Assembly: GCF_003025615.1 (NCBI RefSeq)
Contig: NZ_PYMJ01000002.1
Location: 62,001-126,000 of the forward strand
Origin: Photobacterium frigidiphilum
GTDB taxonomy: Bacteria > Pseudomonadota > Gammaproteobacteria > Enterobacterales > Vibrionaceae
Direction of reading: 5' to 3'
Length of the DNA: 64,000 bases
The notes beneath the pieces were generated by a model. It searched no databases, had not been told where the DNA came from, and saw only the letters and a list, made by a program, of their open reading frames with translations. Below are positions 54,620 to 63,780 of the stretch, piece by piece; the stretch's first letter is position 1; each line of letters opens with the position of its first letter. The position numbers and the translations under genes are program-made.

Positions 54620-55426
54620 ATGATCCAACGGCGTATAACCTTTTATTGTTGTTCGAAAGGCTTACCGTCTTATCAGCTTCATCAGCTAAAACGTTTGGCT
54701 GATTATTTCCGCTCATCAGTCACGTTGTTAAATCTTCGTCAGTTACGTAAAGCAGATATTCGCCAACCTCTTCGTATGCTCAGTCTCGCGAGCAAACCGG
54801 GTGAACTTTGCCAGTTGGTGATTCAAGGGAATGATGCTGAATTAGCTCATATGGTGTTAACAGAATTCATTGCCGAATTTGCTAAACCTGTTATTCAACG
54901 TCGTATGAAAAATGCATCGTCTTCAGGGTTACTAGCTAATATTCAGTCACCGTTACCCTTTGATTTTTCGTTTTCAGTCCACTCTATTTCAACTGTTGAT
55001 GCTGCAACACCGAAACCCAAAGTGATTGCATCGCTGGTGGATCGGTTGAATCAGCAAAAAGTCAGTACTGGCACTAAAAAACAGTTAGTCGAATGTTTTA
55101 TGGCTAGGGAAAAAGTCTCTGCGACAGTGATGGGGCAACAGATCGCTTTGCCTCATATCATGCATGAATCGATTACATTACCGGGTATGGCAGTATTAAG
55201 CAGTAATGCGGGTATTGAGTGGGGTTCAAACCGAGGACCTGTAACACAAATGATTGCAATGGTACTGCCCAAGCCACCACAACGCCCAGTGGTGATGGCT
55301 TTTGCCCATTTCTCGCAGTGCTTACTCAACGATGATTTTTGTGAAGCGCTGACGACAGCTAAAACACCTGCTGTGATTCATGCGATTATCTTGAATGCGC
55401 TTAGCTCTGTCGAATCGTTGAGATAA
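54620..55426 (+). CDS. Degenerate HPr-like domain fused to fructose/Ntr-type EIIA
   Basis: A 268-residue PTS protein. Residues 1-88 align with HPr along their length (KGLPSYQLHQLKRLADYF), but the phosphorylatable histidine of the GLH motif is replaced (KGLPS), so this part cannot act as an ordinary HPr. Residues 132-268 form an EIIA domain of the fructose/Ntr class with the active histidine H179 in ALPHIMHES. It starts 1 bp after the EIIB gene and is probably coupled to it. It could be a regulatory or accessory phosphoacceptor for mannose uptake. Confidence 0.84.
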   Translation: MIQRRITFYCCSKGLPSYQLHQLKRLADYFRSSVTLLNLRQLRKADIRQPLRMLSLASKPGELCQLVIQGNDAELAHMVLTEFIAEFAKPVIQRRMKNASSSGLLANIQSPLPFDFSFSVHSISTVDAATPKPKVIASLVDRLNQQKVSTGTKKQLVECFMAREKVSATVMGQQIALPHIMHESITLPGMAVLSSNAGIEWGSNRGPVTQMIAMVLPKPPQRPVVMAFAHFSQCLLNDDFCEALTTAKTPAVIHAIILNALSSVESLR

Positions 55427-55449
55427 ACGGCTTGTTATACCATCACTCG

Positions 55450-56295
55450 CTATGTTATCTCCCGGTATTCTGTTGGCGTTCTGCCGGTTTTGTTTTTAAA
55501 TACCCGACAAAAATAATTCACATCTTGGAAACCGCAGCGAGTCGCGACTTCATGCAAGCGGAAAGGGTACTTTTTTAACATGAACTTTGCCCGCTCTAGC
55601 CTTACCCAGCAGATATAATCGGCGAGCCGCATGTGCCCTTGCTGGCGAAATAAGCGTGAAAGGTGATTGGGTGAGACGTTAAAGCGGTGTGCAATGGTTT
55701 CACGGGTGACTGCTCGGTGAAAATTCTCTTGTATATAGATACAAATCCCCTGATAAAGATCCTCACTGCGTGTTTTTGCAGATTGCGTGGGGGAGTGAAT
55801 CATCGTGCGGCAATAGCTTAATAATGCCATTAACAAATGCTCATCCATCGGGCTGTGATTTGGCTCTTTGGCTAAGGTATTCAGGGCACTCAAAATGTGG
55901 TCGATAGCATGCCCAGTCCAAGCCTGAATACTGTGCTTCTGTACGTCATAAAACCCAACGCTTTCTTTGCCTTTACTGACTAAGCTGAACCCCAATTGAC
56001 GTTTGCCAAACAGTAAGCTCAATACCGAACATTCATTTTCCCAATTCGGTTTATTCCAAGTATTAGGGGGGATGTAAATAGCATCACCCGCCATTAGGCT
56101 AACTTCGCTAATTCCCATCACGGGATCTTCGAGTTGATTAACATATTCTCCACTTAATACTAGCTCCAGCCGTGGAAAATTGACTTGATAGCTAAAGGCG
56201 GGAGGCGCATGTTGATCACCTGCAAACCAAATACGGTTAAAATTCTCCCGTTCAGATAAAACAGTATCAATGATATCGAGAAATACAGTACTCAT
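55450..56295 (-). CDS. AraC-type regulator of the mannose PTS locus
   Basis: A 281-residue AraC/XylS-type activator. The N-terminal half is a cupin-like sensor (LELVLSGEYVNQLEDP, MAGDAIYIPPNTWNKP). The C-terminal pair of helix-turn-helix motifs is clear (TRETIAHRFNVSPNHLSRLFRQQG and LHEVATRCGFQDVNYFCRVFKNKTGRTPTEYR). It lies between the EIIB-EIIA pair and the divergent manA, so it probably controls both sides and the EIIABC gene in response to mannose or its phosphate. Confidence 0.9.
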   Translation of the reverse strand: MSTVFLDIIDTVLSERENFNRIWFAGDQHAPPAFSYQVNFPRLELVLSGEYVNQLEDPVMGISEVSLMAGDAIYIPPNTWNKPNWENECSVLSLLFGKRQLGFSLVSKGKESVGFYDVQKHSIQAWTGHAIDHILSALNTLAKEPNHSPMDEHLLMALLSYCRTMIHSPTQSAKTRSEDLYQGICIYIQENFHRAVTRETIAHRFNVSPNHLSRLFRQQGHMRLADYICWVRLERAKFMLKKYPFRLHEVATRCGFQDVNYFCRVFKNKTGRTPTEYREIT

Positions 56296-56724
56296 AGATG
56301 CTCATGGTTAAAGTGTGTAAAAGCGCTTAAATAGATGCTAAATGCCACGATAAGTTAGTAAAGTGTGGTAATTAAGCGACAGTATCCTACTGGTTATCTG
56401 AAGGGTGATTCATGATCTTAAACAAGATAGCCAATAGTTTATGATGAATGCATATCGCAATCGGGTAAACGATTTTGCTATAGTCTTGCGGCGTTGATCG
56501 GCGTTGATCGGCATTGTGTTGGTTGGAGAACTAACAATACTCGCGGTAAATATCGATAACGAAACGACTTCCATCAGTTTGCGGCTTCCATAGTTTACGA
56601 ATAGCTATTTTGTAAATAACCATGCTTCTAATAACTATGGTTGATAACTGGCTGATTGATGAAAGTCGTTTTAACGCATTTGATTTTAATATTCGATCTT
56701 GATGATCATATTTAACAAGGATTT
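56296..56724. other. Intergenic region between the AraC regulator and manA
   Basis: A 429-bp divergent promoter region. A 10-bp unit GCGTTGATCG is repeated twice in tandem at 56491-56510, followed by the start of a third. No operator can be assigned with confidence. Confidence 0.4.
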
Positions 56725-57930
56725 ATGGTAATGACTGATTCAATCCGTCCTGTATTTTTCAAAATGGATAATGTAATTCAAAATTACCCATGGGGCAGTG
56801 TTACTTCTGTGCAGCAGTTGTTTGGTACAGAAAATCCAGATGCCCAGCCGCAAGCTGAAATTTGGATGGGGGCCCACCCAAATGGCTGTTCGACAATCGA
56901 GATGTCTGGCAAGCCAGTATTATTGTCTGATTTCATTGCAACCGATCCTGATGCGATTTTAGGGGCGAACACTCAGGCAACGTTTGGTGAATTGCCGTAT
57001 TTATTCAAAGTGTTAGCGGCTGAAAAAGCACTGTCAATTCAAGTGCACCCAAGTAAAGCGCAAGCCGAAGTAGGTTTTGCGAAAGAAGACGCTGAAGGCA
57101 TTCCTCGTAATGCGGGTAACCGTAATTATAAAGATCCAAACCATAAGCCTGAATTAGTGTTTGCGTTAACGCCTTATCAAGCAATGAATGGTTTCCGTGA
57201 AATTGCCGATATCGTGGCGCAATTTGAAATACTCAATATTCCAGTATTGTCTGACCTAGTTGCAGCATTTTCTACCGAACAGAATGAAGCGGGTCTACAA
57301 GCTTTTTTCCAAGCGATGTTATCTCTTGAGGGGGAAGTAAAAGAAACGGCGGTGAACGCATTATTAGCTTATGCGAACAGCCATAAAGAAGATGCATTAT
57401 TTGGTTTACTGATTGAATTAGCTGAACAATATCCTGGTGATATCGGCCTGTTCGCACCATTAATGTTGAATGTATTAACCCTTCAACCGGGTGAAGCCAT
57501 GTTCCTTGACGCCTGCACACCGCATGCTTATATCAAAGGGACGGGCTTAGAGATCATGGCGAATTCAGATAATGTATTACGTGCCGGGCTAACCCCGAAA
57601 TACATGGATGTGCCAGAATTGGTGGCGAGTACTTTGTTTGTGACTAAACCTGCAGACAGTTTGTTATTAGCCCCTGAACAGGGTGAAGGTAGCCAGCATT
57701 ATCCGATTCCGGTGCCTGATTTTAAGTTTAGTGTGTATCAGCAAGTCAGCAACACAGTGATAGATCATCACAGTGCAGAGATCTTATTTGCAGTCGATGC
57801 CCCAGTCACTGTGACGCACCAAAATGGTGAAACAATCACAATTGAAAAAGGGGAGTCGGTATTCATTCCTGCTTATGCATTGAGTTATGCTGCTAGCTGT
57901 AATGGTTGTTTTGCGAGAGCTTACAACTAA
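56725..57930 (+). CDS. manA: Mannose-6-phosphate isomerase
   Basis: Zinc-dependent interconversion of mannose 6-phosphate and fructose 6-phosphate; type I enzyme, 401 residues. Zinc-site stretches are KALSIQVHPSKAQAEVGFAKE, the NYKDPNHKPELVFALT block and DACTPHAYIKGTGLEIMANSDNVLRAGLTPKY, all characteristic. The ATG at 56725 or the ATG two codons later may be used; AAGG lies just upstream. With the PTS genes on both sides it completes mannose use. Confidence 0.96.
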   Translation: MVMTDSIRPVFFKMDNVIQNYPWGSVTSVQQLFGTENPDAQPQAEIWMGAHPNGCSTIEMSGKPVLLSDFIATDPDAILGANTQATFGELPYLFKVLAAEKALSIQVHPSKAQAEVGFAKEDAEGIPRNAGNRNYKDPNHKPELVFALTPYQAMNGFREIADIVAQFEILNIPVLSDLVAAFSTEQNEAGLQAFFQAMLSLEGEVKETAVNALLAYANSHKEDALFGLLIELAEQYPGDIGLFAPLMLNVLTLQPGEAMFLDACTPHAYIKGTGLEIMANSDNVLRAGLTPKYMDVPELVASTLFVTKPADSLLLAPEQGEGSQHYPIPVPDFKFSVYQQVSNTVIDHHSAEILFAVDAPVTVTHQNGETITIEKGESVFIPAYALSYAASCNGCFARAYN

Positions 57931-58148
57931 GTATTAATACCAATAAGATAAGTATCTGACCATTTACTTGTCCAGAATGGTATAAGATTTGGGTTTAGGC
58001 TTCTTGCTTAAACCCAAAGTCAAAAATATATCAGCCGTAAAGCGCCGACCCCTCAGCCTCATATTGCTATCAACTGCTCTAGTCTGCACTTCAAATGACT
58101 AAATACTTCACGTTTAACCCGCTCTAGCTCTACTAATCTGATTTATCT

Positions 58149-58164
58149 TGTGATCTTCATCACT
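58149..58164. promoter_or_regulatory. CRP-type site in the manA-EIIABC gap
   Basis: TGTGATCTTCATCACT matches TGTGA-N6-TCACA in 9 of 10 positions. It lies 352 bp upstream of the EIIABC start in a 585-bp gap, suggesting cAMP-CRP activation of the PTS gene. Confidence 0.62.
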
Positions 58165-58335
58165 TAAATTACTCATATCGAACCGCTTCTAGTGTTACTT
58201 TATTGCAGTTTTACGTTTTTTGTTGATTATTTCCTCTATGTCGATATATGTCATCAATAGTTGCTTTTTTATTTAACTGTATGTTTTTATGGTTTTTTTC
58301 GTTTGTTTTATTACATGCGTGCATATGGTTGAGTA

Positions 58336-58353
58336 TGTGAGACGCCGATCACA
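58336..58353. other. Dyad in the EIIABC leader region
   Basis: TGTGA and TCACA are separated by 8 bp (GACGCCGA). The spacing is two bases too long for CRP, so it may be an operator for the AraC-type or another regulator. The rest of 57931-58515 has an ATACCAAT...TGGTAT pair at 57937-57983 and no gene. Confidence 0.35.
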
Positions 58354-58515
58354 TTGAAAGATGTATGGTACAAATATCCAGTAAAAGCCTTTTTTATGCT
58401 CTACCGAAATGGCTTGCCAACGACCACAATAGTTATAGAAATGAGCGCACCATCGGTGGATGAATACATCTTAGGTGTAGAGCGACACAGAAGAGAATAA
58501 ATCGGGGAAAGAACG

Positions 58516-60411
58516 ATGATCACAACACTCATCAACGAAAAACTAATCTGTCTGAATTTACAGGCGACGACTAAAGACGCAGTGTTTTCTGAAATGGCAG
58601 AGATGCTCGCTCAACAAGGCAAGGTGGGTGATAAAACTCAATTCCTTGCAGATATCCAAGCACGTGAAGAGCTGGGAAATACGGGTTTTGAAGACGGCGT
58701 AGCATTACCACACGCAAAAAGTGCTGCGGTTGTATCACCAGCTGTTGCCATTGGTGTAAGTCGCCAAGGCATTGAATACGGCGCTGAAGACGGCTTACCT
58801 TCCAAACTCTTTTTCATGATTGCATCGCCAGATGGCGGCGCCAACCACCATATTGAAGTGTTAGCTGAATTATCCTCGAAGTTGATTGAAGACGGTTTTA
58901 TTGAGGCGTTCTTAGCGGCTAAAACTCCGGCAGATGCCTTAGCGTTATTGCTAGAGAAAAAAGCGGCCGCGCCAAGTGTCGCAAAAGATCAAGGTTTTCT
59001 GATTGGTGTGACTGGTTGTCCTGCTGGTGTTGCACATACTTACTTAGCAGCCGAGGCATTGGAAAAAGCAGCAGCTGCGATGGGGTATGAAATTAAGGTC
59101 GAAACCAACGGCTCGATTGGGGTAAAAAACACACCAACAGCCGAAGAGATTGCCCGTGCCGATGCCATTATCGTGAGTTGTGATAAGCAAGTTGATATGG
59201 CGCGTTTTGCGGGTAAAAAATTAATTAAGACGGGCGTAAAAGCACCGATCAAAGACGGTAAAGGCGTGATTGAGCAAGCATTAGCGGCAGTGCCGTTTGA
59301 TGCCTCAAATGAAAAGCCTAGCTCGACAGAGAGTAAAGTGTCAGAGGCACGTTCAAACCTATACCGTTATTTAATGAACGGTGTATCACACATGATCCCG
59401 TTTGTGGTTACTGGTGGTTTGTTGATTGCGTTAGCGTTAGCAATTGGCGGTCAACCGACAGATGCTGGTATGGCCATTCCTGAAGGGAGTTTGTGGCAGT
59501 CTGTATTAGATGTCGGTGTAATTGCATTTACATTAATGATTCCAGTACTGGCGGGTTACATTGCATTTGCGATTGCTGATCGCCCGGGTTTAGTCCCAGG
59601 TTTCATTGGTGGTTGGATAGCGAATAACGGTTCTTTCTACGGTGCTGAAGCAGGAACAGGTTTCATTGGTGCGATTGTCGCTGGTCTACTGGTTGGTTAT
59701 TTCGTGCGGTTTATCGCGACGCGTAACTACCATAAAATGATTCAGCCTTTAGTGCCAATCATGATTGCGCCTATTACAGGTACCTTGTTTATTGCTGGTG
59801 CGTTTATCTTTGTAATTGGAGCTCCGATTGCAGGTTTGATGGAAAGCTTAAATGCTCTTCTAACCAATATGAGCACGGGTAACGTTGTTTTACTGGGTAT
59901 TGTATTAGGTGGTATGGCAGGCTTTGATATGGGCGGTCCTTTTAATAAGGTGGCGTTCCTATTCTCTGTCGGCATGATTGCTAACGGCCAAACTCAATTC
60001 ATGGGTGCAATGGCCTGTGCGATTCCTGTTGCACCATTAGGTATGGGCTTAGCAACAGTGATTGGTCGTAAATTGAATATCTTCGAAGAGAGTGAAATTG
60101 AAGCTGGTAAAGCAGCAGGTGCAATGGGCTTGGTTGGTATTTCTGAAGGCGCGATTCCTTTCGCTGCACAAGACCCGATATCTGTAATTCCTGCCAACGT
60201 ACTGGGTAGCATGGTTGCTGCAGTAATGGCGTTCTCATTTGGTATTACTAACAGCGTGGCACACGGTGGCCCGGTGGTTGCATTACTAGGTGCGATGAAC
60301 AAGCCGCTACTTGCGCTGCTATGTATGGCGACGGGTATGGTAGTCACTGCACTTGTGGCGATATCACTGAAGAAAATGCGCATGGCGAAAGTTCAAACGG
60401 CAACAGCATAA
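58516..60411 (+). CDS. PTS fructose/mannose-type EIIABC permease
   Basis: A 631-residue sugar permease-phosphotransferase. Residues 1-150 are EIIA with H66 in GVALPHAKS; 161-260 are EIIB with C168 in GVTGCPAGVAHTYLAAEALE; 285-631 are the membrane EIIC (MNGVSHMIPFVVTGGLLIALALAIG, and the GGMAGFDMGGPFNKVAF and GISEGAIPFAAQDP motifs). Its genomic place beside manA and the AraC gene points to mannose; fructose is the alternative. A good ribosome site (GGGGAAAG) is present. Confidence 0.94.
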   Translation: MITTLINEKLICLNLQATTKDAVFSEMAEMLAQQGKVGDKTQFLADIQAREELGNTGFEDGVALPHAKSAAVVSPAVAIGVSRQGIEYGAEDGLPSKLFFMIASPDGGANHHIEVLAELSSKLIEDGFIEAFLAAKTPADALALLLEKKAAAPSVAKDQGFLIGVTGCPAGVAHTYLAAEALEKAAAAMGYEIKVETNGSIGVKNTPTAEEIARADAIIVSCDKQVDMARFAGKKLIKTGVKAPIKDGKGVIEQALAAVPFDASNEKPSSTESKVSEARSNLYRYLMNGVSHMIPFVVTGGLLIALALAIGGQPTDAGMAIPEGSLWQSVLDVGVIAFTLMIPVLAGYIAFAIADRPGLVPGFIGGWIANNGSFYGAEAGTGFIGAIVAGLLVGYFVRFIATRNYHKMIQPLVPIMIAPITGTLFIAGAFIFVIGAPIAGLMESLNALLTNMSTGNVVLLGIVLGGMAGFDMGGPFNKVAFLFSVGMIANGQTQFMGAMACAIPVAPLGMGLATVIGRKLNIFEESEIEAGKAAGAMGLVGISEGAIPFAAQDPISVIPANVLGSMVAAVMAFSFGITNSVAHGGPVVALLGAMNKPLLALLCMATGMVVTALVAISLKKMRMAKVQTATA

Positions 60412-60471
60412 CGATATTGATGTAACTGTATCGGTTATATAAAAGCCGATATACAAGCATTTGATAGATAG

Positions 60472-60535
60472 GCACCTAATTACAAGACATCAAATATTAC
60501 GGTATATGATGTCCTGTTTATTAGGTGCTTTGTTG
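60472..60535 (+). terminator. Probable terminator after EIIABC
   Basis: GCACCTAAT and ATTAGGTGC close an extended hairpin that also contains GACATCA/TGATGTC, followed by a broken T-rich stretch (TTTGTTGTTTTT). Less ideal than the other terminators here. Confidence 0.65.
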
Positions 60536-60650
60536 TTTTTTATCTTTGCTTAATTCCCTCTTGCAATCCATGTCACAACTTTGCACTATGTAGTCATTAA
60601 CGAAAACGTTACCTAACGTGATCAAGTAGCGGATAAAGACAGAGGAAGTA

Positions 60651-61736
60651 ATGGCAGGCAACACGATTGGACAACTATTTCGCGTCACCACATTCGGTGA
60701 AAGTCATGGTATAGCATTAGGCTGTATCATTGATGGCTGCCCTCCTGGTCTTTCGCTGACAGAAAAAGACATGCAACACGACCTTGACCGTCGTCGTCCT
60801 GGTACATCTAAATACACCACACAACGTCGCGAAGCAGATGAAGTGAAAATCCTTTCAGGTGTATTTGAAGGGCAAACAACCGGTACATCAATTGGTTTGT
60901 TGATTGAAAATACCGATCAGCGTTCTAAAGATTATTCTAATATCCAAGACTTATTCCGCCCTGGTCACGCTGATTACACTTACCACCAGAAATATGGGGT
61001 ACGTGATTACCGTGGTGGTGGCCGCTCTTCAGCCCGCGAAACGGCAATGCGAGTCGCTGCGGGTGCAGTGGCGAAGAAGTACCTGAAGCAGGTTCATGGT
61101 ATTGAAGTGCGTGCGTACTTATCACAAATGGGTGATGTGAAGATCGATAAAGTCGATTGGGATCAAATTGAACAGAATGCTTTTTTCTGCCCAGATGCCG
61201 ATAAAGTTGATGCCTTTGACGAACTTATTCGTAAGCTGAAAAAAGAAGGCGATTCCATTGGTGCCAAACTAACGGTTGTCGCCAGTAATGTACCTGTCGG
61301 TTTAGGCGAACCTGTTTTTGACCGTTTAGATGCCGATGTTGCACACTCACTGATGAGTATCAATGCGGTTAAAGGTGTTGAAATTGGTGATGGCTTTGAG
61401 GTGATTGAACAACGTGGTAGTGAGCACCGTGATGAAATGACACTTGATGGTTTTAAAACCAACCATGCTGGTGGCATTTTAGGGGGCATTTCTTCTGGGC
61501 AAGATATTGTTGCTCACATTGCATTAAAGCCGACTTCAAGTATTACAGTTCCGGGTGAGACGATTACCAGTAAAGGTGAATCTGCAGAAGTGATCACCAA
61601 AGGTCGTCATGATCCATGCGTGGGTATTCGTGCTGTGCCAATTGCAGAAGCGATGCTAGCAATTACATTGATGGATCACTTGTTACGTAATCGTGGTCAA
61701 AATGCAGATGTCGTGACTACCACACCAAAGATTTAA
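60651..61736 (+). CDS. aroC: Chorismate synthase
   Basis: Last step of the shikimate pathway: flavin-dependent elimination of phosphate from EPSP. The 361-residue protein has all three signatures: [18 protein letters not shown] (residues 17-34), the [25 protein letters not shown] block, and [17 protein letters not shown] near the C terminus. AGAGGAAG precedes the ATG. A strong bidirectional terminator follows. Confidence 0.97.
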   Translation: MAGNTIGQLFRVTTFGESHGIALGCIIDGCPPGLSLTEKDMQHDLDRRRPGTSKYTTQRREADEVKILSGVFEGQTTGTSIGLLIENTDQRSKDYSNIQDLFRPGHADYTYHQKYGVRDYRGGGRSSARETAMRVAAGAVAKKYLKQVHGIEVRAYLSQMGDVKIDKVDWDQIEQNAFFCPDADKVDAFDELIRKLKKEGDSIGAKLTVVASNVPVGLGEPVFDRLDADVAHSLMSINAVKGVEIGDGFEVIEQRGSEHRDEMTLDGFKTNHAGGILGGISSGQDIVAHIALKPTSSITVPGETITSKGESAEVITKGRHDPCVGIRAVPIAEAMLAITLMDHLLRNRGQNADVVTTTPKI

Positions 61737-61765
61737 GTTTCAACTTATCTCTGAACGGGACAATC

Positions 61766-61805
61766 AAAAAAGCGGAGAAGCTTAATGGCTTCTCCGCTTT
61801 TTCTT
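61766..61805. terminator. Bidirectional terminator between aroC and the TRIC gene
   Basis: AAAAGCGGAGAAGC and GCTTCTCCGCTTTT form a perfect 14-bp stem with A-run and T-run on the two sides; it serves both convergent genes. Confidence 0.95.
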
Positions 61806-61822
61806 TTATCGTCAGCGCAAAA

Positions 61823-61850
61823 TTTCTAGTTTCTAGTTTCTAGTTTCTAG
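61823..61850. repeat. Four tandem copies of a 7-bp unit (TTTCTAG)
   Basis: TTTCTAG occurs four times without a gap, overlapping the last codons and the stop codon of the minus-strand channel gene. On that strand the unit reads CTAGAAA and contains TAG, so every frame through it soon meets a stop. Confidence 0.9.
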
Positions 61851-62474
61851 TAACTTATCTTCTTTTGGCTCTTCGAGTACAAACACAGGCAAACGCCAGC
61901 GTAATTGCACCGCAGCCATACGCGCTGTGAATCCTACCACTAATGTTGCAACAGTCGTGATCAGTTCAGGTACAGCAAAATACATCATGCCGTAATACAT
62001 CACGCCTGCCAGTAGTGCAACCGAGGCATACAATTCTTTGTGTAATACCATAGGTTGACGACGAGTAATCAAATCTCGTAACAAACCACCAAACACCCCC
62101 GTAACAACTGCCGAGACAATACAGATAATTGCAGGTAATCCCATATCCATCGCCACACGACAACCGATAATACTGAATACAATTAAGCCAATTGCATCCA
62201 ACATGATGAAAGCTTTATGAAAGCGGATCACCCATTTAGCGATTACTGTTGTTAATAAACCCGCCAGACAAGTGATAACTAAGTATTGCGGGTTTGCCAC
62301 CCAGCCAAGAGGGTAGTGACCCAACAGCACATCACGCACCGTACCGCCACCAATAGCCGTCGCACTTGCCACCAACATAACACCAAACCAATCCATGTGA
62401 CGCTTGCCTGCAGCCAAAGCACCAGTCATGGCTTCAGCAGTAATACCAATAATATAGAGAGTTGTTAAAAGCAT
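61833..62474 (-). CDS. TRIC-type cation channel protein (YicG/UPF0126)
   Basis: A 213-residue inner-membrane protein with the duplicated three-helix repeat of bacterial TRIC channels. Each half carries the glycine-rich GGGTVRDVLLGHYPLGWV and GVFGGLLRDLITRRQPMVL motifs. It is probably a monovalent cation channel; physiological role unknown. The C terminus (LETRN) is encoded by the 7-bp tandem repeat. The sequence matches the family well from residue 1 to about 200. Confidence 0.87.
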   Translation of the reverse strand: MLLTTLYIIGITAEAMTGALAAGKRHMDWFGVMLVASATAIGGGTVRDVLLGHYPLGWVANPQYLVITCLAGLLTTVIAKWVIRFHKAFIMLDAIGLIVFSIIGCRVAMDMGLPAIICIVSAVVTGVFGGLLRDLITRRQPMVLHKELYASVALLAGVMYYGMMYFAVPELITTVATLVVGFTARMAAVQLRWRLPVFVLEEPKEDKLLETRN

Positions 62475-62774
62475 GAGAAAAATCTACGTAAGAAGATGAA
62501 AAACAAGATGTACAGATTATATTTGAGATTTTAGTCATGTAAAAATGAAAGAAAAAACTTCATACATGAATTCAATTAATACCAATTTAATTTTTGGCCG
62601 AATGCATATCATTGCTTATTGCTGCATTGTTTTTTGAAAAAGAAAATAAATGATAAAAATTTCGTGATTAATGGGGTGTTTCTATTATATCAATAGATGA
62701 ACTGTCGCGTGGTGATAGTAAAATCATTATAATATCCAACATTTCGTAATATTGAGATAGATAGCACATAATCT
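62475..62774. other. AT-rich intergenic region
   Basis: 300 bp between divergent genes, with ATACCAAT at 62579. No RNA, operator or further gene that I can support. Confidence 0.4.
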
Positions 62775-63322
62775 ATGCAGCATGATTACAATGATCTCAT
62801 TAGAATATTCAATGAAACATTTATTGAAAAGTTAAATACTGAGTTGAAGCTTGGTGGTGATGAACCCGTTTACTTACCTGCATCTGACGAGTATCCCATC
62901 ATCGGATCATCTTTGCACGAGGCTATTTTGCATCAGCAATGCATGAACTGGCACATTGGTGTATCGCAGGTTCTGAACGACGTTTGCGTGAAGATTATGG
63001 CTATTGGTACGAACCCGATGGTCGCACGGAACAAGTGCAAGCAAAGTTTGAGGCTGTTGAAGTAAAACCACAAGCCATTGAGTGGATTCTATCGGCAAGT
63101 TGTGGCTTTAAATTTCAAGTAAACTGTGACAACTTGAGTAGTGATTGCGAGCCGAATAGGCTAGGCTGCACATAGCAAGTAAAAGATCAAGTGCGACTGT
63201 ATTTGGAGTCGGGTATACCAAGGCGGGCTCAGATTTTATCTGATTTGTTTTGTGAATACTATCAGATTGAACCGTTAGCAATAAACCAATTTTCAGCGTT
63301 TGATGTAATTCATACGTATTAA
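62775..63322 (+). pseudogene. epmC: Broken epmC (EF-P hydroxylase)
   Basis: EpmC/YfcM hydroxylates the modified lysine of elongation factor P. The gene starts with an intact frame (NDLIRIFNETF, GDDEPVYLPASDEYP-like text), then loses one base at the CCC near 62897; the reading continues in another frame with FARGYFASAMHELAHWCIAG (HELAH metal motif) and VEVKPQAIEWILSASCGF. An in-frame TAG at 63173-63175 stands where relatives have Gln, and the frame then runs on (QVKDQVRLYLESGIPRRAQ) to TAA at 63320. Two independent lesions argue against a single sequencing error. Confidence 0.85.
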
Positions 63323-63345
63323 TTATCGATTGAAGAGTTATTAAC

Positions 63346-63612
63346 ATGATCCAGCAATATGAAGAAAAGTTATCCACCTTGATAGACTTAATGGTAGAAA
63401 CAGCCTCCGATGATGAATTATTTGCTGGTGGTTATTTACGTGGGCATATTTCACTGTCTGCAGCAGATTGCGAACTTAACGGCATTACATCGGTCGAAGC
63501 GATGAAAGAGGCAGTAGATACGAGCTTGACACGAGCACAATCAGAACTTACCCCTGTCGATCAGCTGATTGTAAAAACGATGTGGCAACAACTTCAACAA
63601 AGTGCGATATAA
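63346..63612 (+). CDS. yfcL: YfcL family small protein
   Basis: An 88-residue soluble, acidic, helical protein that matches YfcL of E. coli, where it also lies next to yfcM (epmC) and near aroC. Function unknown. It begins MIQQYEEKLSTLIDLM and includes LFAGGYLRGHISLSAADCE. Its ribosome site is weak (GAGTTATTAAC), so it may be co-translated with the broken epmC message. Confidence 0.82.
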   Translation: MIQQYEEKLSTLIDLMVETASDDELFAGGYLRGHISLSAADCELNGITSVEAMKEAVDTSLTRAQSELTPVDQLIVKTMWQQLQQSAI

Positions 63613-63780
63613 TATTCACTTTATCATTAGTTAGAATTTGCTACGTATTATGTTTGAGAATAGATCTTAATACGATTTAGTGGCAAATTATTATTTTTTC
63701 ATAAATCAATACTCAAGCATGGTCCCTGCGTTATATCGTATAAGTGCGCTGAATATCGATTGAATCAAGTGAGACAAACA

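Noticed and set aside
56491..56510. Short tandem repeat as a regulatory array
   Set aside because: Only two full 10-bp units; too little to claim function.
58336..58353. Second CRP site upstream of EIIABC
   Set aside because: The half sites are 8 bp apart instead of 6.
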